Origin: Amphritea sp.
GTDB taxonomy: Bacteria; Pseudomonadota; Gammaproteobacteria; Pseudomonadales; Balneatricaceae
Reading direction: 5' to 3'
Assembly: GCA_025800245.1 (NCBI GenBank)
Contig: JAOXSA010000231.1
Span: forward strand, 1-64,000
Length of the DNA: 64,000 bases
The notes beneath the pieces are model-generated. The model was given only the letters and a program-made list of their open reading frames with translations, searched no databases and was not told the origin of the DNA. Of the stretch, positions 54,006 through 63,396 are shown one piece after another (positions within the stretch are counted from its first letter, which is position 1; the number at the start of each line of letters is the position of its first letter). The translations under genes and the position numbers were made by a program.

Positions 54006-55424
54006 ATGAACCAGATACCAGTTAAAGACGTAACACCAAAGAGCCAGAAGGGAAATAACGAGAGCTACGACCTGTACGCCAAACGGGAACATATCTACGT
54101 TAAATACTACAAAGGCTTCTTTAAAAACTTCCGTACCATCTCCGGCATTATCATGCTGGTCATGTTTTACGGTTTCTCCTGGTTACAGTGGGATGGCCAT
54201 CAGGCAGTATTGTTTGATCTGCCAAGCCGCCAGTTCCATGTATTCGGTTTCACCTTCTGGCCGCAGGACTTCATGCTACTGTCCTGGCTGCTGATCATTC
54301 TCGCCTTCACCCTATTCTTCGTAACCGTATTTGCCGGACGCCTCTGGTGCGGCTACGCCTGCCCACAATTCGTCTGGACCTGGTTTTTCATGTGGGCTGA
54401 ACGGGTAACCGAAGGCGACCGTAACCAGCGCATGAAGCTCGACAAGCAACCCTGGAGCGGTAAGAAGCTGGCTAAAAAAGCTGCCAAACACACCCTCTGG
54501 TTTGTTATCGCTGCAGTATCAGCGATCGCTTTTGTCGGTTACTTCACCCCGATCCGCGAACTGACTCCGGCGGTTCTGAGCTGGAATCTCGGCCCCTGGG
54601 AAACCTGGTGGATCGGTTTCCTGACCGTGGCCACCTATGCCAACGCCGGCTGGATGCGCGAGCAGGTCTGTATCTATATGTGCCCGTATGCCCGCTTCCA
54701 GAGCGTTATGTTTGATCAGGATACACTGGTCATTTCCTACGACGAGAAACGCGGTGAAACCCGCGGCAAGCGTAAGAAAAACTCTGACCATAAAGCTCAG
54801 GGACTGGGAGACTGCATCGACTGTAACGCCTGTGTTCATGTCTGCCCGGTGGGCATCGATATTCGCGATGGCCTGCAGTACGAATGTGTCGCCTGTGGCG
54901 CCTGCATAGACGCCTGTGATGACATGATGGACCGCATGGGTTACGACCGCGGCCTGGTGCGCTATACCACCGAGCACGCACTTGAAGGTGGCACTACTCA
55001 CATCATGCGACCTCGCCTGATCGGCTACTTTGTTGCACTGTGCGCCATGTTTATCGCCTTCAGCTATACACTTTATGCCCGCATTCCTCTGGAAGTGGAC
55101 ATTCTTCGTGACCGGGGTCAACTCTATATCGAAGCATCCAACGGCAATATCGAAAACGTATATACTCTGAAACTGGCCAACAAGTCTCAGGAAGATCATC
55201 GCTACAGCATTGAAATCAGCGGTATCGATGGCCTGGAAATGCTGGCGGACAACGAAGTAACCATCCGCTCCGGTGAATTGCTGGAATACCCGATCAGCCT
55301 GCAGGTTGATCCACGTTTCCTGGAACGCCCGAACTATGACATTATGTTCAGAGTTCAGGCACTGGATGATGCGGATATTGTTATTGAAGAGGAAAACCGA
55401 TTTATCGGTCCCGCAAAGCGATAA
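54006..55424 (+). CDS. ccoG: cbb3 oxidase assembly protein CcoG (cupric reductase)
   Basis: This polyferredoxin-like membrane protein of 472 residues is needed for copper handling in cbb3 assembly. It has several helices (TISGIIMLVMFYGFSWLQW, then others) and two [4Fe-4S] motifs, CIDCNACVHVCPVG and CVACGACIDACDD, near 275-310, plus a C-terminal Ig-like (FixG_C) domain. I start at ATG 54006, with TGAGGA upstream; the GTG at 53994 would place it inside. It is the first gene of ccoGHIS. Confidence 0.94.
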   Translation: MNQIPVKDVTPKSQKGNNESYDLYAKREHIYVKYYKGFFKNFRTISGIIMLVMFYGFSWLQWDGHQAVLFDLPSRQFHVFGFTFWPQDFMLLSWLLIILAFTLFFVTVFAGRLWCGYACPQFVWTWFFMWAERVTEGDRNQRMKLDKQPWSGKKLAKKAAKHTLWFVIAAVSAIAFVGYFTPIRELTPAVLSWNLGPWETWWIGFLTVATYANAGWMREQVCIYMCPYARFQSVMFDQDTLVISYDEKRGETRGKRKKNSDHKAQGLGDCIDCNACVHVCPVGIDIRDGLQYECVACGACIDACDDMMDRMGYDRGLVRYTTEHALEGGTTHIMRPRLIGYFVALCAMFIAFSYTLYARIPLEVDILRDRGQLYIEASNGNIENVYTLKLANKSQEDHRYSIEISGIDGLEMLADNEVTIRSGELLEYPISLQVDPRFLERPNYDIMFRVQALDDADIVIEEENRFIGPAKR

Positions 55425-55510
55425 CGGTCTACCGTCCCGCATTTGACTGAGCTAAAATAGCTGCCGGGTTGCAATCCGGCAGCTATTTGTTTTTTGCACT
55501 AAGGAAACCT

Positions 55511-56017
55511 ATGACTGATCAAAGCACCGCACCATGGTATAAGCAGCCCTGGCTGTGGTTTATCCTTGCACCATTGATTGCAACACTGCTCTACTCCACC
55601 GTTTATATCACCGCTTCTGTTGTTACCCACGACGGCGTGGTTCTGGAAGAGTACTCCAAGAAAGCCAAAGCGTTCCACGAAGACAAAACCCGGACTCTGG
55701 CTGCGAAAGAACTGGGCCTGAACGGTAAGTTGCGCTTCGACCTGATCACCAACGATATCAGCGTGCAGCTCAACAGCACTAAGAACGCCGAACTGCCAAA
55801 GCAGCTGCAGCTGACCATTGGTCACCCAACCAAGTCCAGTCTGGATATTCAGGTTTCCCTGCGTGAACTGCAGAAAGGCCATTATGTCGGTGAGCTGAAA
55901 GGCAGTATGAAAGGTCGTAAAACCCTGATCCTGAGCCCGCCGGATAACAGCTGGCTGCTGGTCAACGAGGCCGAACCACCGTACGATCAGCAATCTTTCA
56001 GCTTTGGTGATAGCTAA
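55511..56017 (+). CDS. ccoH: cbb3 assembly protein FixH/CcoH
   Basis: This 168-residue protein has one membrane helix (about 13-35, WFILAPLIATLLYSTVYITAS) and a periplasmic FixH domain. I start at ATG 55511 with AAGGA upstream; the longer frame has no better site. CcoH is needed to assemble the oxidase. It is six bases before ccoI. Confidence 0.9.
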   Translation: MTDQSTAPWYKQPWLWFILAPLIATLLYSTVYITASVVTHDGVVLEEYSKKAKAFHEDKTRTLAAKELGLNGKLRFDLITNDISVQLNSTKNAELPKQLQLTIGHPTKSSLDIQVSLRELQKGHYVGELKGSMKGRKTLILSPPDNSWLLVNEAEPPYDQQSFSFGDS

Positions 56018-56023
56018 GTCTTA

Positions 56024-58492
56024 ATGAACGCATCCCAGGACCCTCTGAAACACGAACAGGGCTGCTATCACTGCGGCCTTGATATCCCTCCCGGCAGCCA
56101 GTACATCACACAGATAGGTGGTGTAGACCGACAGATGTGCTGCCCGGGCTGCCAGGCAGTTGCCCAGGTTATCGCCGACGGCGGGCTGGAAAACTACTAC
56201 AAGCACCGCACCAGCGAAGCGACTTCACCTGAAGCAATTTCCGCCGATGATCAACTACTGGCCGAACTGTCTCTTTACGATCATGACAGCGTTCAGAGCA
56301 GCTTTGTGGTCCAGACTGATAAACTGACCCGGCAGGCCACCCTCGTGATCGAAGGCATCACCTGCGCAGCCTGTGTCTGGCTGCTGGAGCACCACCTGGG
56401 GGCTCTGGACGGGGTCGAAAAAGTCAGCGTTAACCTGACTAATCATCGAGCCCGGATCGACTGGCAGCAATCAGAGATAAAACTCAGTGAAATTCTGCTG
56501 GCCATCCATTCGATTGGCTATCAGGGGCACCCTTACCACCCGGATAAAGAAGAGCAGTTACTGGAACGGGAAACCAAACTGGCGATGCGCCGACTCGGTA
56601 TCGCTGGCGTATTTTCGATGCAGATCATGATGCTGGCAGCCGCACTTTACACCGGTGCCGGTGCCAGCCTTGAAGCGCAGTATGAAACCTTTATTCGCTG
56701 GGCCAGTCTGGTACTGGCCACCCCCGTGGTTTTCTATGCCTCGCGGCCTTTCTTTGAAGCCGCGCTGCGGGATCTGAAGACCCGTCACCTGACAATGGAT
56801 GTGCCCGTTTCCATCGCAATAGGTGGTGCCTACACCGCCAGTATCTGGGCGACCCTGACCAATTCCGGCGAAGTCTACTTTGACTCGGTTTCCATGTTTA
56901 CCTTCTTTCTGCTGATTGGTCGCTTCCTGGAAATGAAAGCCCGACACCGGACCGGACGAGCCGGTAACGCCCTGCTCAACCTGCTACCGGCAAGCGCAGT
57001 CCGTTACGATGACGGCCAGGAAACGGTGGTTGCCGCCAATGAGCTGCAACAAGGCGACCGGGTGCTGGTTAAGCCAGGCCACACCATTCCAGCCGATGGC
57101 CGGATAATCAAAGGCAGCAGCAGTATCGATGAATCCGCCCTGACCGGTGAATATCTGCCACTGACCAAAGGCATTGAAGACAGTGTTGTCGGCGGCACCA
57201 TCAATGTTGAAAACCCGATTGATATTGAAGTTACTCAGGTAGGCGCCAGCTCCCAGCTGTCCTCAATTGTCCGGTTGCTGGAACGCGCCCACGAAGAGAA
57301 GCCGCAGGTAGCCCGCCTGGCTGATAAGGTATCTGGTTACTTTGTTGCTGCCGTACTGATCACCGCTGCCACTGTCGGCCTGACCTGGTGGCAGATCAAT
57401 CCTGATCACGCCTTCTGGATCACCCTTTCGGTACTGGTTGTTACCTGCCCCTGCGCACTGTCACTGGCGACCCCGACCGCCCTGACCGCTGCAACAGGCA
57501 CCCTGCGCCAGAACGGCCTGCTGATCACCCGCGGGCATGTACTCGAAAGCCTCGCAAAAGCTACCCATATCGTGTTTGATAAAACCGGCACCCTGACCGA
57601 AGGCAACCTGTCACTGCAGCAGATCCGAACCCTTTCAGAGATAACAGACATTGATAGTCTGAAAATTGCCGCAGCCCTTGAAAGCCATTCCGAGCACCCT
57701 ATTGCCAAAGCATTTCATAAAGATCCACGAGTACAGAACACCGCCGCCGCTGAAACACTGACAAACCATGTCGGACAGGGCCTGGAAGGCATTGTTAACG
57801 GTCAGCGCTATTTTATCGGCAAACCCGGATTTGCGTCCCAACACTGCGGAGCTGACCTCAGCTTTGATGATGCACCAGACCGATCCGGCCAATGGCTGCT
57901 ACTAGCCAGTGAAGATCAACCGCTGGCCTGGTTCGGCCTGAACGATCCGCCCCGTAAACAAGCGGCAACAATGATCACATCACTGCAACAGATGGGCCTT
58001 GAGGTTCAGATGCTGACCGGAGACAGCTCTGCGGCGGTTGAACATATCGCTGGCCAACTGAAGATTAACCGTGTGATTTCCGGCGTCAGCCCTGAACAGA
58101 AGTTGCAGCACATTCAGAAACTTCAGGATGAAGGCGCGCAACTGATTATGGTCGGTGATGGCATCAACGACATCCCGGTACTCGCGGGTGCCCAGACCTC
58201 TATCGCTATGGGCTCCGCCACTGATCTGGCCAAGACTAATGCCGACGCAGTACTGATCTCTGGTGAACTGATGCGTTTACCGCAGGCACTGCAACTGGCC
58301 CGTCGCACCCGCAGCAATATCCGCCAGAATCTGGGCTGGTCGATTTTTTACAATCTGATCGCCCTGCCGTTAGCCGCTACCGGGATGATCGCCCCGTGGA
58401 TGGCAGCTATCGGCATGTCTGTCAGTTCCCTTGTGGTCGTTGGTAACGCTTTGCGTCTGACTAAACTTGGCAAGACAAATCCGGTAGAATAA
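56024..58492 (+). CDS. ccoI: Copper-exporting P-type ATPase CcoI (FixI)
   Basis: This 822-residue heavy-metal P1B ATPase delivers copper for the cbb3 oxidase. The N-terminal Cys-rich zinc-finger-like part (CYHCGLDIPP, then CCPGC) is typical of FixI. The HMA domain has GITCAACV with CAAC at 114-117. The metal-binding CPC is at 475-477, and the phospho-Asp is D519 in DKTGTLT. GDGINDIPVL is the hinge motif. It follows ccoH. Confidence 0.95.
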   Translation: MNASQDPLKHEQGCYHCGLDIPPGSQYITQIGGVDRQMCCPGCQAVAQVIADGGLENYYKHRTSEATSPEAISADDQLLAELSLYDHDSVQSSFVVQTDKLTRQATLVIEGITCAACVWLLEHHLGALDGVEKVSVNLTNHRARIDWQQSEIKLSEILLAIHSIGYQGHPYHPDKEEQLLERETKLAMRRLGIAGVFSMQIMMLAAALYTGAGASLEAQYETFIRWASLVLATPVVFYASRPFFEAALRDLKTRHLTMDVPVSIAIGGAYTASIWATLTNSGEVYFDSVSMFTFFLLIGRFLEMKARHRTGRAGNALLNLLPASAVRYDDGQETVVAANELQQGDRVLVKPGHTIPADGRIIKGSSSIDESALTGEYLPLTKGIEDSVVGGTINVENPIDIEVTQVGASSQLSSIVRLLERAHEEKPQVARLADKVSGYFVAAVLITAATVGLTWWQINPDHAFWITLSVLVVTCPCALSLATPTALTAATGTLRQNGLLITRGHVLESLAKATHIVFDKTGTLTEGNLSLQQIRTLSEITDIDSLKIAAALESHSEHPIAKAFHKDPRVQNTAAAETLTNHVGQGLEGIVNGQRYFIGKPGFASQHCGADLSFDDAPDRSGQWLLLASEDQPLAWFGLNDPPRKQAATMITSLQQMGLEVQMLTGDSSAAVEHIAGQLKINRVISGVSPEQKLQHIQKLQDEGAQLIMVGDGINDIPVLAGAQTSIAMGSATDLAKTNADAVLISGELMRLPQALQLARRTRSNIRQNLGWSIFYNLIALPLAATGMIAPWMAAIGMSVSSLVVVGNALRLTKLGKTNPVE

Positions 58493-58519
58493 CCCCATTA
58501 AATTAGCTGAAATATCACT

Positions 58520-58711
58520 ATGTCTATAATCTACCTGCTGATACCTATCGCGATCATCCTCGCCGGTGTGGCCATGTGGGGATTCTTGTGGTCCGTTAAC
58601 AGTGGCCAGCTGGATGACCTGGAATCACCAGCGCACAGCATTCTGTTTGAAGATGATGACCACCTGATTCCCGACGACGCCAAGCCCCGCGACGATAACG
58701 AAACCAAATGA
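58520..58711 (+). CDS. ccoS: cbb3 maturation protein CcoS
   Basis: This 63-residue single-helix protein starts MSIIYLLIPIAIILAGVAMWGFLWSV, followed by SGQLDDLESPAHSILFEDD, the family pattern. CcoS is needed to insert heme and copper. Its stop overlaps the next gene as ATGA. Confidence 0.93.
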   Translation: MSIIYLLIPIAIILAGVAMWGFLWSVNSGQLDDLESPAHSILFEDDDHLIPDDAKPRDDNETK

Positions 58712-59391
58712 TCGGCGATTCTGTAACTGTACTAACAGCGATCACTCTGGGGCTGCTGGGCAGCGCCCATTGTCTGGGTATGTGCGGTGGCATTTCCAGC
58801 GCTGTTGCTATGGGCATTGACCGACAGAACAGCAACCCCCTGTTATTACTCAGCGGCTTTAATCTGGGCCGGATTGCCAGCTACACTCTGGCCGGCGCCC
58901 TGATGGGCAGCATTGGCTGGTTTCTGCGATCACCTGAGATATCACTTCTGCTACGCTGCCTGGCTGGCATCATTCTGATTCTGATGGGCCTTTATGTCGC
59001 GCAGATCTGGAAAGGTCTGAGCTGGATCGAAAAACAGGGCAACTATATCTGGCGCTACCTGCAGCCATTAAGCAAACGCTTATTGCCAGTGCGCAATCCT
59101 GTTCAGGCGCTGGCACTGGGTGCTTTATGGGGCTGGCTGCCCTGCGGTCTGGTATACAGCACCCTGATCTGGAGCGCGACCGCTGCAGACTGGAAGACCT
59201 CAGCGCTGATGATGGCCTGCTTCGGCCTGGGTACCGTCCCGGCCATGTTTGCCACCGGACTGCTGGCACAGCAGGTACAGACCATACTTAAACAGCGCAG
59301 TACTCAAACCATCGCCGGCGTACTGATCATCGGATTTGGTTTATTTACTGTACCCTGGCCCGGGCTGATACAGAGCCTTGGCATTGCTTGA
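58708..59391 (+). CDS. Sulfite exporter TauE/SafE family membrane protein
   Basis: This 227-residue, six-helix protein has the start LTAITLGLLGSAHCLGMCGGISSA, with two conserved Cys (AHCLGMCGG) typical of this cco-linked branch. In other genomes the gene following ccoS is thought to help copper or sulfur handling. It overlaps ccoS by four bases. Its stop codon lies inside the Fnr box of hemN. Confidence 0.88.
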   Translation: MIGDSVTVLTAITLGLLGSAHCLGMCGGISSAVAMGIDRQNSNPLLLLSGFNLGRIASYTLAGALMGSIGWFLRSPEISLLLRCLAGIILILMGLYVAQIWKGLSWIEKQGNYIWRYLQPLSKRLLPVRNPVQALALGALWGWLPCGLVYSTLIWSATAADWKTSALMMACFGLGTVPAMFATGLLAQQVQTILKQRSTQTIAGVLIIGFGLFTVPWPGLIQSLGIA

Positions 59392-59401
59392 TAAACATCA
59401 A
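59388..59401 (+). promoter_or_regulatory. Perfect Fnr box ahead of hemN
   Basis: TTGAT-AAAC-ATCAA, exact consensus. Its centre is about 41 bases upstream of the predicted start of transcription given TATAAT at 59423-59428, the class II Fnr activation distance. Confidence 0.87.
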
Positions 59402-59422
59402 TACCCGTAGCGCATATACCGC

Positions 59423-59428
59423 TATAAT
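59423..59428 (+). promoter_or_regulatory. -10 box of the hemN promoter
   Basis: TATAAT, a perfect match. There is no good -35; the Fnr box takes that place, which indicates an Fnr-dependent promoter. Confidence 0.75.
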
Positions 59429-59459
59429 CACCCTTTTGCCGTAGACGAGAGAGTTTTTT

Positions 59460-60851
59460 GTGAGCCAGAACAATCTGATTAAATGGGATCTTGATCTGAT
59501 CCGTCGTTACGATCTTTCAGGTCCCCGCTATACCTCTTACCCTACAGCAATCCAGTTTGATCCTGAGCTGTCAGCTAACGATCTGGTCAGCACAGGCCAG
59601 CAAACAGCTGATCGCACTTCACCACTGTCGCTGTATGTTCATATTCCGTTCTGTGCTCACGTTTGTTATTACTGCGCCTGCAATAAAGTCATTACCCGCA
59701 ACCGGAAAAAAGCTCAGCCATATCTGGATACTGTCTACAAAGAGATGGCCCAGCTGTCTGAATGGTATTCTGATGACCGCATCGTCGAGCAATTGCACTG
59801 GGGCGGCGGCACTCCGACCTTTATCAGCAACGAACAGATGATCGAGCTGATGCAGCAGCTGCGTAAGCACTTCAAACTGCTGGATGATGATTCCGGTGAT
59901 TACTCCATTGAGATTGATCCCCGCGAAGTTGATCACGAAACCCTGCGTGTCCTCCGTGAAATCGGTTTCAACCGGGTCAGCTTCGGTGTTCAGGATGTCG
60001 AACTGCAAGTACAGGAAGCGGTTAACCGGGTACAGCCGGTAGAAGAAGTGGCCGATGTACTGCAGGAAGCCCGTCGCCTGGGTTTCCGTTCGATCAACAT
60101 GGATCTGATCTACGGCCTGCCCCATCAGACACTGGAAAGCTTCAGCAAAACGCTGGATACCATCATTGAACTGAGCCCGGATCGCCTGTCGGTATTCAAT
60201 TATGCACACATGCCGGATCGCTTCCGTTCTCAGAAGCACATCAATGCTGAAGACCTGCCAAGCCCTGAAACCAAGCTGGCCATTCTGGAAACCACCATCA
60301 ACAAACTGATGGACGCCGGTTATGTCTATATCGGCATGGACCACTTTGCCAAGCCGGATGATGAACTGGCGCTGGCTCAGCAGAACGGCAAACTGCACCG
60401 TAACTTCCAGGGCTACACCACGCACAGCGATTGTGATCTGGTGGCCATAGGAGTGTCTTCAATCAGCCAGATCGGCGATGTTTATTACCAGAATGAACAT
60501 GATATTGCCGCCTATACCGCGGCGGTAGAAGAGCGCAGTGATGCCATCAAGCGCGGTGTAACACTGACCCGGGATGATCGTATCCGCCGGGCTGTGATCA
60601 CCCAGTTGATCTGTCAGTTCGAACTGGAAAAAGCCGCCATTGAGCAACAGTTCGATATCCGTTTTGATGACTACTTCGCAGAAGAGCTGGAAGATCTGGC
60701 ACGCTTCACCGAAGACGGGCTGGTAGAACTGAATGAAAAACAGATCTCCGTGACCCCGGCTGGCCGCCTGTTGATTCGCCGGATCTGCATGTCTTTTGAT
60801 GCTTATATACCAAAGCAGCAGCCGACCAAAGGCTTCTCCCGTATCATTTGA
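59460..60851 (+). CDS. hemN: Oxygen-independent coproporphyrinogen III oxidase
   Basis: This radical-SAM enzyme of 463 residues makes protoporphyrinogen without oxygen. The cluster motif is Cys65-X3-Cys69-X2-Cys72 with Cys74, in the form CAHVCYYCAC, close to E. coli HemN. The WGGGTPTFIS and GYTTHSDCDL motifs are present. The start is GTG at 59460 with GAGAG upstream. Its Fnr box and neighbours fit induction at low oxygen, giving heme for cbb3. Confidence 0.96.
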   Translation: MSQNNLIKWDLDLIRRYDLSGPRYTSYPTAIQFDPELSANDLVSTGQQTADRTSPLSLYVHIPFCAHVCYYCACNKVITRNRKKAQPYLDTVYKEMAQLSEWYSDDRIVEQLHWGGGTPTFISNEQMIELMQQLRKHFKLLDDDSGDYSIEIDPREVDHETLRVLREIGFNRVSFGVQDVELQVQEAVNRVQPVEEVADVLQEARRLGFRSINMDLIYGLPHQTLESFSKTLDTIIELSPDRLSVFNYAHMPDRFRSQKHINAEDLPSPETKLAILETTINKLMDAGYVYIGMDHFAKPDDELALAQQNGKLHRNFQGYTTHSDCDLVAIGVSSISQIGDVYYQNEHDIAAYTAAVEERSDAIKRGVTLTRDDRIRRAVITQLICQFELEKAAIEQQFDIRFDDYFAEELEDLARFTEDGLVELNEKQISVTPAGRLLIRRICMSFDAYIPKQQPTKGFSRII

Positions 60852-60857
60852 TACGGG
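60838..60857. other. Palindrome over the hemN stop codon
   Basis: Nine-base arms CCCGTATCA and TGATACGGG flank TT. It includes the last codons and stop of hemN. It could be an RNA hairpin at the 3' end, as no T-run follows. Confidence 0.5.
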
Positions 60858-60889
60858 AAATACTTCACCCGGTTGCAGAATTAGTAGAT

Positions 60890-60904
60890 AATTGCTGAGC
60901 AATT
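60890..60904. promoter_or_regulatory. Small palindrome upstream of fnr
   Basis: AATTGCT-G-AGCAATT, perfect 7-base arms, 23-37 bases before the fnr ATG. It may be an operator or a hairpin; no known consensus. Confidence 0.35.
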
Positions 60905-60926
60905 AACGAAATGACGGGACCAGATT

Positions 60927-61706
60927 ATGGGTAACCATAAGGCCACAGAAGGAAAACTGCACAGTTTACAGCAGGTTCATTGCAGCACCTGCAGCCTGAG
61001 TTCATTGTGCCTGCCAGTATCTCTGAATATGACAGAGATGGAACGCCTCGATAACATCATCGATAAGAGCCGACCGCTGAAAAAAGGCGATCATCTGTTC
61101 CATCAGGGCGAGTCATTCTCCTCTGTTTATGCAATCCGCGCCGGCACCATCAAGACCTACACCCTTACAAACGAAGGCGAAGAGCAGATTACCGGCTTCT
61201 ACTTCCCGGGTGAACTGGTGGGTATGAGCGGCTTTGACAGTGATGAATACCCTGTCTCTGCCAAAATTCTGGAAACCACCACCGTCTGCGAAATTCCATT
61301 TGAGCGTCTGGATGATCTGTCCGGCCAGATGCCTGAGCTACGTCGTCAGATTCTGCGTACACTCAGCAAAGAGATCCGCGATGATCAGCAGATGATGCTG
61401 TTGCTGAGCAAGAAAAACGCTGAGCAGCGAGTCGCAACATTCCTGGTTAAGCTATCCAGCCGCTTTAAAGCCCGCGGTTATTCTGCGGCTAACTTCCGTC
61501 TGTCCATGTCCCGCAACGAGATCGGTAACTATCTGGGACTGGCAGTAGAAACGGTCAGCCGTATCTTTACCCGGTTCCAGAAAATGGAACTGATCCGCGT
61601 TGACGGTAAAGAGATTGAGCTACTGGATCTGGAAGAGATCTACAGCCTCTCCGGGGAATCCCCTGATGAGGAACCCTGTGAGCAGCAAACCTGCCCTAAC
61701 ACCTGA
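60927..61706 (+). CDS. fnr: Oxygen-sensing transcription regulator Fnr/Anr
   Basis: This 259-residue CRP/FNR regulator dimerises when its [4Fe-4S] cluster is intact and activates anaerobic genes. The cluster ligands are Cys19, Cys22, Cys28 and Cys121, each one less than the E. coli numbers. The effector domain is at 30-150. The helix-turn-helix ends in [20 protein letters not shown], with the E-S-R readout of TTGAT. It probably acts on the boxes before ccoN and hemN in this window. Confidence 0.96.
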   Translation: MGNHKATEGKLHSLQQVHCSTCSLSSLCLPVSLNMTEMERLDNIIDKSRPLKKGDHLFHQGESFSSVYAIRAGTIKTYTLTNEGEEQITGFYFPGELVGMSGFDSDEYPVSAKILETTTVCEIPFERLDDLSGQMPELRRQILRTLSKEIRDDQQMMLLLSKKNAEQRVATFLVKLSSRFKARGYSAANFRLSMSRNEIGNYLGLAVETVSRIFTRFQKMELIRVDGKEIELLDLEEIYSLSGESPDEEPCEQQTCPNT

Positions 61707-61747
61707 TCCGGATTGCTGTAAGCAATTACAAAAACCGTTTTCATACC

Positions 61748-61773
61748 AATACCCGCAGCCTGTTGCGGGTATT
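61748..61773 (+). terminator. Terminator-like hairpin after fnr
   Basis: AATACCCGCA pairs with TGCGGGTATT around GCCTGT. A short T tract follows. Confidence 0.65.
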
Positions 61774-61823
61774 TTCTGAGTAAGCACCTGAATAAGGTCC
61801 TGATTAAGTCCTAAGGTTGTCCA

Positions 61824-62366
61824 ATGTCTTTTGACGAATGCTATATCAAGTCTGTAATGCGCACGATTCCCGACTGGCCTGAGCCAGGCGTAATGTTCCG
61901 GGATATCACCCCGCTGTTTAAAGATCCGAAAGCACTGCGCATGATCTCTGATGCCTTTATTCAGCGCTATATTGATTCGGAGATCACCCATATCGCCAGC
62001 ATCGATGCACGGGGATTTCTGATCAGCTCAATCATGGCTTATCAGCTGAACATCCCACTGGTACTGGTCCGGAAAAAAGGTAAACTGCCGGGCAAAACCA
62101 TTCATCGCGAATACGCGCTTGAATACGGTACAGCCGCAGTCGAAATGCAGATCGATGCCGTTGCCGATGGCGACAAAGTACTGGTATTTGACGACCTGAT
62201 CGCGACTGGGGGCACCATCCTGGCAGCCTGCACGATCATCAAGGAACTGGGAGCCGAGGTTTATGAAGCTGCAGCTCTGATCGACCTGCCGGACCTGCAG
62301 GGCTCTGAAAAAATTCAGGAGACCGGCGTACCGGTTCATACCCTGCTGGCCTATGAAGGCCTCTGA
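61824..62366 (+). CDS. apt: Adenine phosphoribosyltransferase
   Basis: It salvages adenine to AMP with PRPP. The 180-residue length is standard. The PRPP motif VLVFDDLIATGGT is at 119-131, and IPDWPEPGVMFRDITPLF is the N-terminal signature. AAGG lies before the ATG. Following fnr is the Pseudomonas order (anr-apt). Confidence 0.96.
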   Translation: MSFDECYIKSVMRTIPDWPEPGVMFRDITPLFKDPKALRMISDAFIQRYIDSEITHIASIDARGFLISSIMAYQLNIPLVLVRKKGKLPGKTIHREYALEYGTAAVEMQIDAVADGDKVLVFDDLIATGGTILAACTIIKELGAEVYEAAALIDLPDLQGSEKIQETGVPVHTLLAYEGL

Positions 62367-62384
62367 GACAACGTTGTTAATTTG

Positions 62385-62409
62385 AAAAGGGCCTGCAGGG
62401 CCCTTTTTT
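62385..62409 (+). terminator. Terminator after apt
   Basis: AAAAGGGCC/GGCCCTTTT stem with a TGCAG loop and T-run. It lies 19 bases past the stop. Confidence 0.85.
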
Positions 62410-62517
62410 AATGCTCCGAACCGGCGACAGACGCCACTGCCTGCGACCTTCTGATAGTTGCTATAAACCTTAAAGATATATAAATATAACCAAAACAATA
62501 AATACAGTGATCTGACC

Positions 62518-63396
62518 ATGTCCCGAACAGCTACTTTTGCCGCCTGTTGCGCCCTTGCTCTGTCCACTACAACCTTCGCTGAAGAAGTCACGCTGGAGCA
62601 TAACGGCCTGACTCTGAATGCCAACCTCCAACTCGTCGAAGGACAGCCATTGTCCGGCCGAGTAGCCATGATTACCCATGGCACTCTGGCCCACAACGGT
62701 ATGGAGATTATCGCGACACTGCAGGAACTGCTGGCCGATGAAGAGATTCCCAGTCTGGCGATCAATCTGAGCCTCGGTCTCGATAACCGCCACGGTATGT
62801 ATGACTGCGCAGTACCTCATGATCATAAGCATACTGATGCTGTCGACGAAATTAATCACTGGCATCAATGGCTGAAGGATCAGGGAGCCGCCGAAGTCAT
62901 CACTATCGGCCATTCCCGGGGTGGGAACCAGGTTGCCTGGTACAACCAGGATCACAGCGGTCAGAGCCTGGCTCAGGTGCTGATTGCACCGGCAACCTGG
63001 AGCGAAGCCGGTGCTGCAGAAAACTACCAGAATCGCTATCAGCAGCCACTTCAACCATTACTGGAGCAGGCCCAAAGCCTCAGCCCGGACAAAGCAATGA
63101 AGAACACCGGATTTATCTATTGCCAGGACAGCACCGTCAGCGCCGGCAGCTTTGTAAACTACTACACTCCGGATCAGCGCTTAAACACACCTACTCTGCT
63201 ACAGCAGACCAGCCTGCCGACTCTGGTACTGATCGGTTCTGAGGATAATACCGTAGCCAACCTTCCTGAAGCGATGGCTGAAGTCAGTACTGCTGCGGTA
63301 CAATCGGTCACCATTGATGGCGCAGACCACTATTTCCGGGATCTGTATGCCGATGAAATGATTGAACACATCGTCGAGTTTATGGACCAACTATGA
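62518..63396 (+). CDS. Exported alpha/beta hydrolase
   Basis: The product has 292 residues with a signal peptide (MSRTATFAACCALALSTTTFA then EE). It is an alpha/beta hydrolase with nucleophile elbow GHSRGG (Ser133), an early ITHGTLAHNGME loop, and C-terminal GSEDNT and GADHYF for Asp and His. There are two Cys residues after the signal (Cys97 and one near 200). It overlaps the thioredoxin-like gene as ATGA, so the two act together. The substrate is unknown. Confidence 0.85.
   Translation: MSRTATFAACCALALSTTTFAEEVTLEHNGLTLNANLQLVEGQPLSGRVAMITHGTLAHNGMEIIATLQELLADEEIPSLAINLSLGLDNRHGMYDCAVPHDHKHTDAVDEINHWHQWLKDQGAAEVITIGHSRGGNQVAWYNQDHSGQSLAQVLIAPATWSEAGAAENYQNRYQQPLQPLLEQAQSLSPDKAMKNTGFIYCQDSTVSAGSFVNYYTPDQRLNTPTLLQQTSLPTLVLIGSEDNTVANLPEAMAEVSTAAVQSVTIDGADHYFRDLYADEMIEHIVEFMDQL

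Noticed and set aside
53841..54092. 83-codon hydrophobic minus-strand frame between ccoP and ccoG
   Set aside because: It covers the ccoP terminator, the ccoG promoter and the ccoG start; its hydrophobicity comes from AT-rich antisense. No ribosome binding site.
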